A model generated the notes under the pieces. The model did not search any database and was not told where the DNA came from. It saw only the letters and a program-made list of their open reading frames with translations. A stretch of DNA of 64,000 nt from CAG-873 sp910578365. GTDB taxonomy: Bacteria; Bacteroidota; Bacteroidia; Bacteroidales; Muribaculaceae. A program made the translations under genes and the position numbers. Of this stretch, positions 25,602 to 34,040 are shown in pieces. The DNA is taken from assembly GCA_951635545.1 (NCBI GenBank), contig OX620685.1:2604001-2668000 (forward strand). Reading direction: 5' to 3'. How positions within the stretch are numbered: the stretch's first letter is position 1; each line of letters opens with the position of its first letter.

Positions 25602-27414
25602 TAGCCCATACCGAGCCTTCGATAAGGCTGACGTATATACATTGTCCGACGGGGTCGATGTCGATGCCGTTGATTTCGCTGTTGCCTAATGACAGCGACC
25701 ACAGCAGGCGCGGTGCGGCGGCGTCGCTTACATCGACGGCTGTCAGAAGTCCGCGGCGCGAGCCGGCATATACCACATTGTCGACCTCGGCCACTATGCA
25801 GGGCGCATGATCGTAGCCCAGCTGCATATCGAGAGTCCATAGTTCGCTGAAGTCGTTGCTCCGGGTCGATACCGCCACCAGTTCGCCATCCATGGTCTTG
25901 GCGTATGCGCGGCTGCCGTCGGCACTTACGCCAAGACTCTCGCGGTAGCGGTGCGAATTATCGCGCCAGATGGTGCGACCTGTGCTGCGGTCAATGGCTG
26001 TCATGTAGCGGTCAGGGGCTACGATAATCACTTTATCGGATGTTACCACGGGGACAACGTTGCCGGGGCTGAACAGGTTGTTGGTCTTGCCGTTAGTCCA
26101 CTCCCAGCGGAGCTTGCCGCTGCGGGCGTCGAGGCAGCGCAGACGGGTGTCCCAGGCGCCGAAAATGAGGTCGTTGCCGTCGAGCACAGGGGCTGCCTGG
26201 CAGTAGTTCTGCATGTCGGAGTAGGTCCAGCGCAGCTTGCCGCTTTTGCTGTCGCGGGCTTCCATGCGCTTGTAGCCGCCCTGAAAGTATTGTCGGCCGC
26301 AGGCAAGTCCGTCGGCTACGTATGGACCGTCGGCCGATGGATAGTCCTTGACGGTGTTGCCGCCGGAGGTGTCAACGATGCGCAGGCCGCTGTTGTACGG
26401 CACTGCCAGTAGGTTGTTGCCTAAAGGTACCGGACGGCTGTACAGCGAGCCTCCGACGTGCGTCTGCCACAGCATGGCGCCGCTGTTTTTGTCGATAGCT
26501 TTTACCATGCCGGTGCTTGTGCCGAAGTAGATGTTGCTGTCGTCGATGCCAAGGCGGGTGAATACCGAAGCGCTGTCGGCCCACAGACGGCGTATGTCGA
26601 AGCCTTCGGCATGGAAGTCGGCGGCTTTGTCGGCTGTCATGCGGTGGTGTTCGGTCTTTACGGCCCATGCGTATTTTGGCGCCGGCTGTCGGTCGAGTAC
26701 TTTATCATAGACGTGTATCCACTGCGGGTCGATTTCGAGTATCGAGTAGCCGTCGGTGCCGTCTTTCATGGCCAGAGCCCTTACCATTACCGCGCCGATG
26801 TCGCCCACGTGGTACGGACGCCAGTGGTGGTAGTGGCCGTTGACGTGGAGAATTACCGGATAGTCCTGCAGCAGCGAGGCATAGTCGGCGTAGTTGTCGA
26901 GGTCGTTTTCGCGAATCGGGTAGTGGTTTATTGACAGCACTTTGCGGTCGGGGGCGGCGCATACGCTGTCGAGGGTATGCCGCAGCCAATGCAGGTCTTC
27001 TTGTTTTATGTGTCCGTCGCCCATTTTCATGTACGGGCCGCAGTTGATGCCTACCACCGACAGGTCGCCTATGGTGGTGACGAACCGGTCGTTGCCCCAG
27101 AGGTCGGTGAAAGTTTTGCCGGCACTCTGGCTCCAGTTGTTCTCGTGGTTGCCCGGAATCACTGTCATCGGGTGTTTTATGCCTGAGAGTATGTTGTGGA
27201 TATTGTGCAGTTCGGCGTCAGAGCCCTCGTTTGTAAGGTCGCCGCTGACTATCACCAGGTCGAACCGGTCGTTGTTTATTTCATCGACAGCATGGCGTAT
27301 TACGCTGTCGGCGCGGTTGTCGGGGCTGACATGTATATCGCTCAGCACGGCAATGCGCTGGGCCGGTGCGGCCATGGCGCATAGCGTCATAGCCGAAAAT
27401 ATAAGTTTTTTCAT
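25582..27414 (-). CDS. Secreted metallophosphoesterase fused to a PQQ-type beta-propeller
   Basis: From MKKLIFSAMTLCAMAAPAQ the protein is 610 residues with a signal peptide. The first ~270 residues form a calcineurin-like phosphoesterase: LSDIHVSPDNR, GDLTNEG, GNHENN, NHYPI and NGHYHHW supply the metal ligands. The remaining part has repeated PQQ/BamB-like blades (VKAIDKNSGAMLWQTHVGG, RDSKSGKLRWTYSDMQ, DARSGKLRWEWTNG, IDRSTGRTIWRDN, AVDVSDAAAPRLLW). The first domain would cleave phosphoesters in the periplasm; the propeller may present a substrate or partner. The substrate is unknown. Confidence 0.85.
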   Translation of the reverse strand: MKKLIFSAMTLCAMAAPAQRIAVLSDIHVSPDNRADSVIRHAVDEINNDRFDLVIVSGDLTNEGSDAELHNIHNILSGIKHPMTVIPGNHENNWSQSAGKTFTDLWGNDRFVTTIGDLSVVGINCGPYMKMGDGHIKQEDLHWLRHTLDSVCAAPDRKVLSINHYPIRENDLDNYADYASLLQDYPVILHVNGHYHHWRPYHVGDIGAVMVRALAMKDGTDGYSILEIDPQWIHVYDKVLDRQPAPKYAWAVKTEHHRMTADKAADFHAEGFDIRRLWADSASVFTRLGIDDSNIYFGTSTGMVKAIDKNSGAMLWQTHVGGSLYSRPVPLGNNLLAVPYNSGLRIVDTSGGNTVKDYPSADGPYVADGLACGRQYFQGGYKRMEARDSKSGKLRWTYSDMQNYCQAAPVLDGNDLIFGAWDTRLRCLDARSGKLRWEWTNGKTNNLFSPGNVVPVVTSDKVIIVAPDRYMTAIDRSTGRTIWRDNSHRYRESLGVSADGSRAYAKTMDGELVAVSTRSNDFSELWTLDMQLGYDHAPCIVAEVDNVVYAGSRRGLLTAVDVSDAAAPRLLWSLSLGNSEINGIDIDPVGQCIYVSLIEGSVWAIRQNIP

Positions 27415-27481
27415 GGACAATTTTTCGATTGCTTCGCTCCGGCGCTTCGGCAATCGGTGTTTGACGGATTATAGTTGGCTT

Positions 27482-27802
27482 AGAGGGTGTTTAATAATAA
27501 ATATTAAATTCCCGGTGGCGTATCTTTTAGCTAAATTGCTATAAATGAAGAAGGAGCGTAGCGAGCTACGTGACTGATGAATTTTAGCAATTCAGCAAAA
27601 GAGACGCCAAGGCGGGGGTAACTTTAAAAATCCATTAATTCAAAAAATAATGTTGATACAGAAATTACCATTCCACTCGAAAATCACGGGCGCCTTTAGC
27701 TCTTCATTTCAGTCACATAGCTCGCTATGCTCCTTCAATTCAGAGCAAAATTCGCCACGTGATTTTCGGCCGGGAATTAACATTTATTATTAAACACCCT
27801 CT
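27482..27802. repeat. Fold-back (MITE-like) repeat element
   Basis: The ends are near-perfect inverted repeats of about 31 bases (AGAGGGTGTTTAATAATAAA at 27482 and its complement ending at 27802). A second, internal inverted pair (27550-27577 against 27709-27736) matches in 26 of 28 positions and begins GAAGGAGCGTAGCGAG. No transposase is present. The right end overlaps the stop codon of the OmpA-like gene. The string TGTTTAATAATA recurs at 62659-62670. It looks like a non-autonomous mobile or dispersed palindromic element. Confidence 0.75.
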
Positions 27803-28392
27803 TATTTTACGGGTACTATGTTTATTTCTACACGTCGGTTGCGCGATCGGTTTCTAATCGAGTCGTCTTCAGCCAGCTTGGCTTCGTGGCCCAGTCCGTA
27901 TGGTATTATTGTCTGGCTTGCCGCGGCCTGAGGTACTTTGCTTTCAAAATAGTCGCAAATCAGGTTCGCGCGAGCTTCGGTGATATTGTACCGGTACTCA
28001 TCCGAACCGGTGTCATCGCTGTGAACCGAAATTACAATTTTGTAGCCGGCGGTATTATTGGCGTAGTCAAGAAAAGGCTTCAGCAGCTCTTCGGCCTGAG
28101 GCATTATTGCCGAGCAGTCGTTCGGGGCGAAGAGCCTGGAGCAAGGAATCGATGCTGTCACCACCAGGCCGTCGTGGCTCTTTGATACCTGGAATTTCAG
28201 TCGGTTCAATTCGTTGTACACGGAGTTCATGCGCTGGCGCAGGGCTTCGCGTTGTTTGTTGCCTGTTTTAGGTGGGAGCAGGTTTTCATCGATAGTAAGT
28301 TCGAAGGGGTCGACAGCCTCGGGCGCGGCGGCATTCATTGCTGCGGGCATCGAGGCAATCATCGACACAAGTATAATCCTGAGTAAGTTCAT
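27802..28392 (-). CDS. OmpA-like peptidoglycan-associated domain protein
   Basis: The 196-residue protein has a signal peptide and a C-terminal OmpA-like domain. Seen: GYKIVISVHSDDTGSDEYRYNITEARANLICDYF, the GYGLGH-like PYGLGHEAKLAEDDSIRNRSRNRRVEINI with the Asn-Arg-Arg-Val-Glu close. It probably binds peptidoglycan at the outer membrane or periplasm. Its start overlaps the stop of the next upstream gene, so the two are coupled. The stop codon lies in the edge of the fold-back repeat. Confidence 0.85.
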   Translation of the reverse strand: MNLLRIILVSMIASMPAAMNAAAPEAVDPFELTIDENLLPPKTGNKQREALRQRMNSVYNELNRLKFQVSKSHDGLVVTASIPCSRLFAPNDCSAIMPQAEELLKPFLDYANNTAGYKIVISVHSDDTGSDEYRYNITEARANLICDYFESKVPQAAASQTIIPYGLGHEAKLAEDDSIRNRSRNRRVEINIVPVK

Positions 28393-28700
28393 CAGTCGTC
28401 AAGCTCTAATTCGTAGGCAGTTTCGGCATCGAGCAGCAGGGGGATGTCGTCGGGCAGGAAGTTGTAGAATTTATCGTGAGTAAGAATCTTTACGAGTCCG
28501 TCGATAGTCATACGGCGTTCGCGGGCTTCGGCTTCATCGGGGTCGTCGTTGAGGTCTATGTCGAGCATGCCGTTGTCTTCATAGAAATCGAACAGAGTGT
28601 CGATGAAGTATTGTACCATGTCCTCGTCGTAGCGCCCGGCAACTTCGGCGGGGAGCCGGTCGAGGATGAATTGTATTGCTTTCTGGTCGTCGAATTCCAT
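28392..28700 (-). CDS. Conserved small acidic protein of unknown function
   Basis: This 102-residue cytoplasmic protein (MEFDDQKAIQFILDRLPAE) is acidic and mostly helical in pattern, with no cysteine. I do not recognise a family with a known role. It begins 23 bases after rimM and overlaps the OmpA-like gene start by one base. That tight packing supports it as a real gene in the DUF4290-rimM operon. Confidence 0.7.
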   Translation of the reverse strand: MEFDDQKAIQFILDRLPAEVAGRYDEDMVQYFIDTLFDFYEDNGMLDIDLNDDPDEAEARERRMTIDGLVKILTHDKFYNFLPDDIPLLLDAETAYELELDD

Positions 28701-28723
28701 TGTGTTAATGGGGGGTGGTTGGG

Positions 28724-29254
28724 TTATAATTCAAAAAGTCCTGCCGGCAGGTCCATGTCGAGGCGCCTGGCAGCGGGGTCGGCCTCAAGCACGAGTTCGT
28801 CGGCCAGGGGCACGAATATATGTTTGCCGCCGGAGGTTTTCACACTCAGCAGCAGGTTTTCGGTGGAGTCGTCGAAATCCTCCGCGGTGCCGAGTTCGCG
28901 GCCGTTGTCGAGTATGGTCCAGCCAATGAAGTCTGAGGCGTAGAACCCGTCGGCTTCGTCGCAGCCGTTGTCGTCGTCGGGCAATTCGGCCGAAAGAGCC
29001 ATAAGTTCCATACCGCAGTATGCTTCGGCCTCGGCCTCGTCGCTGACGTGGTCGAACTTAATCAGCACCGCCTCGCTGCCACGGCTGCGCCATGTGTCAA
29101 TATAGAAAGGCACGTTGATGCCGTCGACTTTCATCACCAGGCAGCTGAGCGAGTCGAGGTCGACCCACTCGTCGACCACGGCGTTGATTTCGCCTCCGAT
29201 ACCGTGGGGTTTCACGGTGTGGCCAATAGGTGTGAGGATATCGTCGGTAATCAT
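28724..29254 (-). CDS. rimM: Ribosome maturation factor RimM
   Basis: From MITDDILTPIGHTVKPHGIGGE the protein is 176 residues, the usual RimM size. The N-terminal barrel shows IGHTVKPHGIGGEI; the C-terminal PRC barrel shows FIGWTILDN and LPAGLFEL, the standard ending. RimM binds ribosomal protein S19 and helps process the 16S rRNA 3' domain. The longer frame reads back into DUF4290 and is rejected. The start overlaps the DUF4290 stop by 4 bases. Confidence 0.93.
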   Translation of the reverse strand: MITDDILTPIGHTVKPHGIGGEINAVVDEWVDLDSLSCLVMKVDGINVPFYIDTWRSRGSEAVLIKFDHVSDEAEAEAYCGMELMALSAELPDDDNGCDEADGFYASDFIGWTILDNGRELGTAEDFDDSTENLLLSVKTSGGKHIFVPLADELVLEADPAARRLDMDLPAGLFEL

Positions 29255-29814
29255 TTTTTCTTTTTCTTTTTGCCTTGTACCGGAGCGAGTTTGTATTCGT
29301 ATAGTTTCATCTGCTCGGGAAAAATCTCGATTCTGCCGTCCGACATGTAGTAGAGGTCTTTGAAAACCTTTTCGTCGTCCACGCCGTCGGGATTGTTTTC
29401 GAGGCATAGTTTTTTCATCTGGTTGGCCAGCAGCATTGTCAGGGTGTCGCGTTCGTCTCCCTCGGGCATATCGAGCACGCAGTCGATAAGCATGCGGACT
29501 TCGTTGCCGTACTGGCGCCAGCGGTCGGTGTGTGCGGGGTAGGTCAGTTTGTCGGGTCCGGCTCCCGGCTCAGGTCTGGGGCTTATTTCTACGGGCCAGT
29601 CGATGTCGAGTTTGAAGTCGCTCATCAGAGCCAAATGGTCCCATAGTTTCCGGCGGTAGTTTTCCTGATTTTCCTGCGACGGAAAAAGGGTAAGCATGGC
29701 CTTGTGTATAGTATGCGCGCATGCGGTTCGTTGCTGACGGTCCTCGATGGTGAGGCAGTGGTCGACCATACGCTGTATGTTTCGGCCGTATTCGGGCAGT
29801 ATGAGTTTTGTCTA
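29251..29814 (-). pseudogene. DUF4290 protein, N terminus cut off by IS3 insertion
   Basis: An ATG at 29769 gives 172 residues (MVDHCLTIEDRQQRTACAHTI...). In the same frame upstream the sequence still reads KLILPEYGRNIQR, the conserved N-terminal motif of DUF4290, before a TAG at the edge of the IS3 element. So about ten N-terminal residues were lost. The rest is intact up to a lysine-rich tail (GKKKKKK). The shortened protein may still be made from 29769. It precedes rimM with a 4-base overlap, so the insertion probably also separates rimM from its native promoter. Confidence 0.75.
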
Positions 29815-29858
29815 GTCCGGAAAAGTGTTGACCGTCAGATTCAACATTTTTTAGTAAA

Positions 29859-30359
29859 ATGTGTGAAGAAAACAAAAAATTCTGGGACGAATCTCAGATT
29901 TCGGCAATCAATGCCTGGCACAGCAGCGGAAAAAGTTTCAGTCAGATTGACGAGGAATACAATTTTGCGGTCGGGACATTGTTTACAATAGTAAATGCAA
30001 TCCCGGACTATCGCGGCACACGGTCAAGCATCAGCAAATGGCTGCGCCGCATGACGGGAGCATTAATTCCCGGCTCCGGATGCCGGACAACAAAGGCCAT
30101 ATCGTCCCTGGCAACTCCGGCACAAACGACAAAAAAGAAAGGAATGACAAAGAAAACCTCTCCCACTACCAGGCTCACGGATACCGAGCAGACCATACTG
30201 GATCTAACACGCAAGTTAAACGCCGCCACCAGAAAGATAGAGAAACTGGAGGCTGACAGGAAAAAGGCAGAGCTGCGTGAAGAGTTCCAGAGTGGTGTCA
30301 TCGCCGAATACAAGAAGCTTGTAAAGCCTGCGCAGTCAAAAAAATCAACTACCAAGTAG
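29859..30359 (+). CDS. IS3-family OrfA (helix-turn-helix and leucine zipper)
   Basis: The 166-residue OrfA has an N-terminal helix-turn-helix region (SQISAINAWHSSGKSFSQIDEEYNFAVGTL). A long charged coiled coil (TEQTILDLTRKLNAATRKIEKLEADRKKAELREEF, about 107-142) works as the multimerising zipper in IS3 elements. It ends just after an A7 slippery run. It is longer than many OrfA proteins because of a basic linker (about 75-105). Confidence 0.85.
   Translation: MCEENKKFWDESQISAINAWHSSGKSFSQIDEEYNFAVGTLFTIVNAIPDYRGTRSSISKWLRRMTGALIPGSGCRTTKAISSLATPAQTTKKKGMTKKTSPTTRLTDTEQTILDLTRKLNAATRKIEKLEADRKKAELREEFQSGVIAEYKKLVKPAQSKKSTTK
30338..30344 (+). promoter_or_regulatory. Programmed -1 frameshift site (A AAA AAA)
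   Basis: In the orfA frame the codons are TCA AAA AAA TCA, so a seven-A heptamer is in register for -1 slippage. The -1 frame is open from this point (INYQVAMRLRMSRDL) straight into orfB. Slippage would make the OrfAB fusion transposase, as known for the IS3 family. Confidence 0.75.
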
Positions 30360-30361
30360 CC

Positions 30362-31243
30362 ATGCGCTTGCGCATGTCCCGTGACCTGAGTGTCAGCGAG
30401 GCATGCGGGTTGCTTGGGGTGACTAAACAAGCGTGGTATGCCTTTTTCAAAAGGTCGTTCAAGGATGCCATTGACGAAGACCGCATCCTGGAATGCGTTC
30501 GCTCGATACGAGAGGATCTTCCGGCACTCGGAGTCAGAAAGATGAAGGACAGGTTACGTAAGGAGTTCTGTCTCGACATAGGCCGTGACCGCCTGTTCGA
30601 TATCATGAACAGGCATAATCTTCTGATACGTCCCCGAGTCCGCAGGACAAGGACAACCTTCTCCGATCACGGAATGAAGGTCTATCCGGATCTACGGAAA
30701 GACTTCGCGCCTGATGACATAAACCAGTTGTGGGTAAGCGACATAACATATATATGGCTTCCTGATCAGAATACATTTTACTATCTGTTTCTGATTACGG
30801 ATGCCTATTCGAAGAAAATAGTGGGATGGGAGATTGCCGATAACATGCGGCATGAGAACGCCATGACGGCATTGAAGATGGCTTTCAGGCAATGCAGGAG
30901 AGGTCAGCATCCCATACACCACTCGGACAAGGGACTTCAGTATTGTGCCAAACCCTACGTGGAAATGCTTCGTAGACGCCACGCCCGAATCAGCATGACG
31001 GAAGGGCACGACCCACGTAACAACGGAATTGCCGAAAGGGTAAACGGCATACTTAAAGAGGAGTTTCTGAAGCATATGGACGTAAGGAAGGACAACATAC
31101 GGCAGGTGCTGGAGGATGTAATCAACACTTACCATACCCGCCGACCGCACCTCAGTCTCGGCATGCTGACTCCCGATGAAGTGCATCGCGGAGCGGTACC
31201 CGGACGTAAGCTCTGGAAAAAATATTACCTGAAATCTGCATGA
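30362..31243 (+). CDS. IS3-family OrfB, DDE integrase-like transposase
   Basis: The 293-residue reading frame holds the rve integrase core with the DDE residues: Asp in LWVSDITYIW, Asp in IHHSDKGLQY and Glu in NNGIAERVNGILKEEF. The N-terminal HTH_21-like domain (LPALGVRKMKDRLRKEF) is complete. It lies in the -1 frame relative to orfA and is probably made as a fusion. The ATG at 30362 would allow a separate OrfB as well. The frame is undamaged. Confidence 0.9.
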   Translation: MRLRMSRDLSVSEACGLLGVTKQAWYAFFKRSFKDAIDEDRILECVRSIREDLPALGVRKMKDRLRKEFCLDIGRDRLFDIMNRHNLLIRPRVRRTRTTFSDHGMKVYPDLRKDFAPDDINQLWVSDITYIWLPDQNTFYYLFLITDAYSKKIVGWEIADNMRHENAMTALKMAFRQCRRGQHPIHHSDKGLQYCAKPYVEMLRRRHARISMTEGHDPRNNGIAERVNGILKEEFLKHMDVRKDNIRQVLEDVINTYHTRRPHLSLGMLTPDEVHRGAVPGRKLWKKYYLKSA

Positions 31244-31542
31244 GTCAAGATTTTTCAGTACTTTTGCATACCCCAACCGACGGGACTGACGGTGATTGCA
31301 CTGCAAGTCTCAAAAATCCCCGGGGCATCGAGCCCCGGAGGATTTTACCCCAACCTCGGGGATCTCAGGCTCATACCTGCATGTCTCCACAGTCTTCGGA
31401 CTGTTTAACATTCATTCATAATCTCAAACCCTCTGACCCGTCAATATTTTTCAGGACGCCACATTTTTTAAGATGAGTAGTGTATGTAAGCATGCTTAGG
31501 AATTTGAATATGTAAAGTTAGCGTAAATCTTTGAGAAAAACA

Positions 31543-31580
31543 AAAAATAACGGCTCTGCGTTTGCAAAACCGTTATTTTT
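31543..31580. terminator. Bidirectional terminator after fabG
   Basis: AAAAATAACGG and CCGTTATTTTT form an 11-base perfect stem with a 16-base loop. It lies 20 bases downstream of the fabG stop and ends in a T-run on the minus strand. Confidence 0.8.
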
Positions 31581-31599
31581 ATGGGTATGTCGGAGATGA

Positions 31600-32346
31600 T
31601 TACATATTCATGCCGCCGTCGACCTGAATAACCTGGCCGGTAACGTAGCTGGCCATGTCGGAAGCCAGGAAGGTAGCCACGTTGGCGATGTCTTCCACCT
31701 GGCCGCCGCGGCGCAGAGGAATTTTCTTGGTCCATTCGGCGCGGACTTCGTCGGGCAGGGCGGCAGTCATGGCAGTTTCGATAAAGCCGGGGGCAATGGC
31801 GTTGGCACGGATGCCGCGCGAACCCACTTCCTGGGCGATGCTCTTGGCAAGTGCAATCAGGCCGGCCTTCGAAGCGGCGTAGTTGCTCTGTCCGGCGTTG
31901 CCGTGTACGCCCACTACGGATGCCATGTTGATGATGGAGCCGCTGCGCTGACGGAGCATGATGGGCAGCACTGCGTTGATGAAGTTGAAGGCGCTCTTGA
32001 GGTTAACGGCGATAACGGCATCCCACTGCTGTTCGGTCATGCGCATCATCAGGCCGTCTTTGGTTATGCCTGCGTTGTTAACCAGAATGTCGATACTGCC
32101 GAAGTCGTTCTTCACTTGTTCAACCACATCCTTGGTCTGCTGGAAGTCGGCGGCGTTCGAGGCGTAACCTTTGGCTTTTACGCCGAGAGCTTCGATTTCG
32201 GCTTCGGTTTCTTTACCGTTTTCGTCGATAACGAGGTCGGTGAATGCTATGTTGGCGCCTTCGGCGGCGAATTTCAGGGCAAGGGCTTTGCCGATACCAC
32301 GGGCCGCACCGGTGATGAGGGCGGTCTTACCTTCGAGTAATTTCAT
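31600..32346 (-). CDS. fabG: 3-oxoacyl-[acyl-carrier-protein] reductase
   Basis: This 248-residue short-chain dehydrogenase reduces 3-ketoacyl-ACP with NADPH. Seen: TGAARGIG (residues 12-19) for the cofactor, NNAG near 89, the catalytic Ser in IINMASVVG, YAASK (Tyr near 156, Lys near 160) and PGFIETAMT. The C-terminal VTGQVIQVDGGMNM is typical of FabG. It follows a fabH-like gene and a TetR regulator on the same strand and has its own promoter. Confidence 0.95.
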   Translation of the reverse strand: MKLLEGKTALITGAARGIGKALALKFAAEGANIAFTDLVIDENGKETEAEIEALGVKAKGYASNAADFQQTKDVVEQVKNDFGSIDILVNNAGITKDGLMMRMTEQQWDAVIAVNLKSAFNFINAVLPIMLRQRSGSIINMASVVGVHGNAGQSNYAASKAGLIALAKSIAQEVGSRGIRANAIAPGFIETAMTAALPDEVRAEWTKKIPLRRGGQVEDIANVATFLASDMASYVTGQVIQVDGGMNM

Positions 32347-32376
32347 AATTTTTTATGTTATTATGTTTTCAGGCTG

Positions 32377-32384
32377 CAAAGTTA
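32377..32384 (-). promoter_or_regulatory. Bacteroidetes -7 box for fabG
   Basis: TAACTTTG on the minus strand, 31 bases before the fabG start and just after the fabH stop. It suggests that fabG can be transcribed separately. Confidence 0.55.
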
Positions 32385-32392
32385 CTAAAAAA

Positions 32393-33337
32393 TCAGATAG
32401 TAACCAAAAATGCGCCGCATGAATAGCCGCCGCCGAACACTGTCAGACCGATGTTCTGCCCGGGTTTGAACAGTGCGCGGTTCTGGGCGAAGACGAGCGC
32501 GGCTGAAGCCGAGCCGGTGTTTCCGAGTTCGTCGATGTTGTTGAGGAAGTGGTCTTCGCTGAGTTCGAGCTGGTGGGCTACCTGGGCTACAATGCGTTTG
32601 TTGGCCTGATGGCAGATTATGTAGTCGAGAGTTTCGGGTGTGAGTCCGTTGGGTTCTGTTACTCCGTTCAGAGCCTGTATCATGTACTTGCAAGCGTGGA
32701 TGAAGACGTCGCGTCCGTCGGGCATCGCAATGCCGCATTCCTTGGGTCGGAGAATCACGCCTTCCGGGCCCTTGCTTATGTTGCCAAGGCCGCGTGTGTA
32801 TACAGTTTTGATTTGCGGTTCGCCTTTGGCGGCGGGTTCTGCCGATATGAAGAATGCCACGGCGGCGTCGCCCCACAGATGTCCGCATTTGGGATCGGCC
32901 TCGTTGGCGTAGTAGCTGTTGTGTTCCGAGCATATGAGCAGCGCGCGTGTGGCTTTGCCCATGGCGAAGTAACCTTCGATTATTTCGAGTCCGTTTACAA
33001 ACGAAGAGCATGCCGAGGATGCGTACACGGCCTTTGCGTCGTCGATACCGTAGCGTTGCTGTGCTACATGTGCCAGGGTGGCGACGGTGTCGTAAGGCGA
33101 ATAACATGCGCTAACTATAAGGTCGACGTCTTTTATGTCGTAAGGCAATGAGGGCAGAGCGTTTTCGATGGCGGCCAGGCCCATGGTGTTGCTGTCTTCG
33201 CCGGGAGCGCATTTGCTGCGGGTATGGATGCCGGTGCGCTTTACAATCCATTCGTCGTCGAGTCCGTTGATTGGCAGAAAGTGACTGTTGGGAACGCGTT
33301 CGGCGGGTACGTAGAATCCGGTTGAGTTGATGTACAT
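32393..33337 (-). CDS. 3-oxoacyl-ACP synthase III-like (FabH family)
   Basis: The 314-residue thiolase-fold enzyme has the FabH triad: Cys110 in YASSACSSF, His243 in IICHQANKRI and Asn273 in LGNTGSAS. DEWIVKRTGIHTR near the start is the usual FabH substrate loop, and the C terminus ends FGGGYSCGAFLV. It would start fatty-acid or related acyl chains by condensing an acyl-CoA with malonyl-ACP. Being next to tetR, it may be an alternative FabH for branched or special starter units. Confidence 0.9.
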   Translation of the reverse strand: MYINSTGFYVPAERVPNSHFLPINGLDDEWIVKRTGIHTRSKCAPGEDSNTMGLAAIENALPSLPYDIKDVDLIVSACYSPYDTVATLAHVAQQRYGIDDAKAVYASSACSSFVNGLEIIEGYFAMGKATRALLICSEHNSYYANEADPKCGHLWGDAAVAFFISAEPAAKGEPQIKTVYTRGLGNISKGPEGVILRPKECGIAMPDGRDVFIHACKYMIQALNGVTEPNGLTPETLDYIICHQANKRIVAQVAHQLELSEDHFLNNIDELGNTGSASAALVFAQNRALFKPGQNIGLTVFGGGYSCGAFLVTI

Positions 33338-33338
33338 G

Positions 33339-33923
33339 TTACTTTTGTTTGGTTACGGTTATGTGGTCAAGGATAAAATTAACGAAAGCATGCTGGGCTA
33401 TAGCCATTGAGTTGTGGCCTCCGGCATCGATTTCGGCAAGGTCCATACCTTGTACGCAACGCAACAAAAACAGGCTCAGTTGCCGGCAACGGTCGGCATC
33501 GAAGTGCCCTTGATTTATTCCTTCGGCAATGAGGCTGTTGTAGATTGAAGTTTCTTTGTCGTGGACAAGGCGGCGAATCTTTTCCATGCGCCGCAGGTCG
33601 AACTTGAACAGTGATTTTATTGATGAATAGGTAGAGCCGATTTGCGCTCCTTGTTCGAGGCGGCACAGCAGAAAGTTGCGCAGGCGCATCGGTGTGGGGT
33701 CGCCGGTGGAGGCGATGGCCTTGAGCTGGGCGGTCATCTTGTCGGCTTCGGCTTCGATTACGGCGTTGTAAATTTCCTTTTTGTTTCTGAAATAGGTATA
33801 AATGGTGCGCCGCCCCTTCTCAGAGGCGTTGGCTATATCGTTCATAGTGGTGTTCTCCAGGCCTTTGTGAACAAATAGCTGGCGGGCCACCTCGATAAGT
33901 TTTTCGCGTGTCTTTACTACCAT
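33339..33923 (-). CDS. TetR-family transcriptional regulator
   Basis: The 194-residue protein has the N-terminal TetR helix-turn-helix (TREKLIEVARQLFVHKGLENTTMNDIANASEKGRRTIYTYFRNKKEIYNAV, about 5-55). The C-terminal effector-binding part has no recognised ligand. One base separates it from the fabH-like gene, so it probably controls this fatty-acid operon, including itself. The divergent udk promoter is within its reach. Confidence 0.88.
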   Translation of the reverse strand: MVVKTREKLIEVARQLFVHKGLENTTMNDIANASEKGRRTIYTYFRNKKEIYNAVIEAEADKMTAQLKAIASTGDPTPMRLRNFLLCRLEQGAQIGSTYSSIKSLFKFDLRRMEKIRRLVHDKETSIYNSLIAEGINQGHFDADRCRQLSLFLLRCVQGMDLAEIDAGGHNSMAIAQHAFVNFILDHITVTKQK

Positions 33924-33962
33924 GTCGTCCGTAATTATTGCACACTTTCGTTTTCAATGTGC

Positions 33963-34020
33963 GAAGTTACGAATTTTTCGGCAATATTCTTTGTGTCTAA
34001 GTTGTTTTTTTGTAACTTCG
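33963..34020. promoter_or_regulatory. Divergent promoters of tetR-fabH and udk-lptB
   Basis: Plus strand: TTTG (33990-33993), 19 bases, TAACTTCG (34013-34020) before udk. Minus strand: TAACTTCG (33970-33963) before tetR, without a clear -33 box. Both -7 boxes carry the same TTCG variant. The short symmetric region could host a TetR operator, although no clean palindrome is seen. Confidence 0.55.
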
Positions 34021-34040
34021 TGCGTTAAAAATGATATAAC

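Larger units (their letters stand above)
29815..31457 (+). mobile_element. IS3-family insertion sequence
   Basis: The ends form an imperfect inverted repeat: GTCCGGAAAAGTGTTGAC at 29815 and, read on the other strand from 31457, GTCCTGAAAAATATTGAC. The element is 1643 bases long with orfA and orfB in the usual order. No convincing target duplication is visible at these ends. A second, weaker copy of the repeat (ending at 31261) lies inside. The 214 bases after orfB contain hairpins CCGGGGC/GCCCCGG (loop ATCGA) and CAGTC-TTCG-GACTG. Confidence 0.75.

Noticed and set aside
29815..31261. Alternative right end of the IS3 element at 31261
   Set aside because: A weaker inverted-repeat match exists there, but the copy ending at 31457 matches the left end over more bases including GTCC and TTGAC, and leaves the hairpins inside the element.
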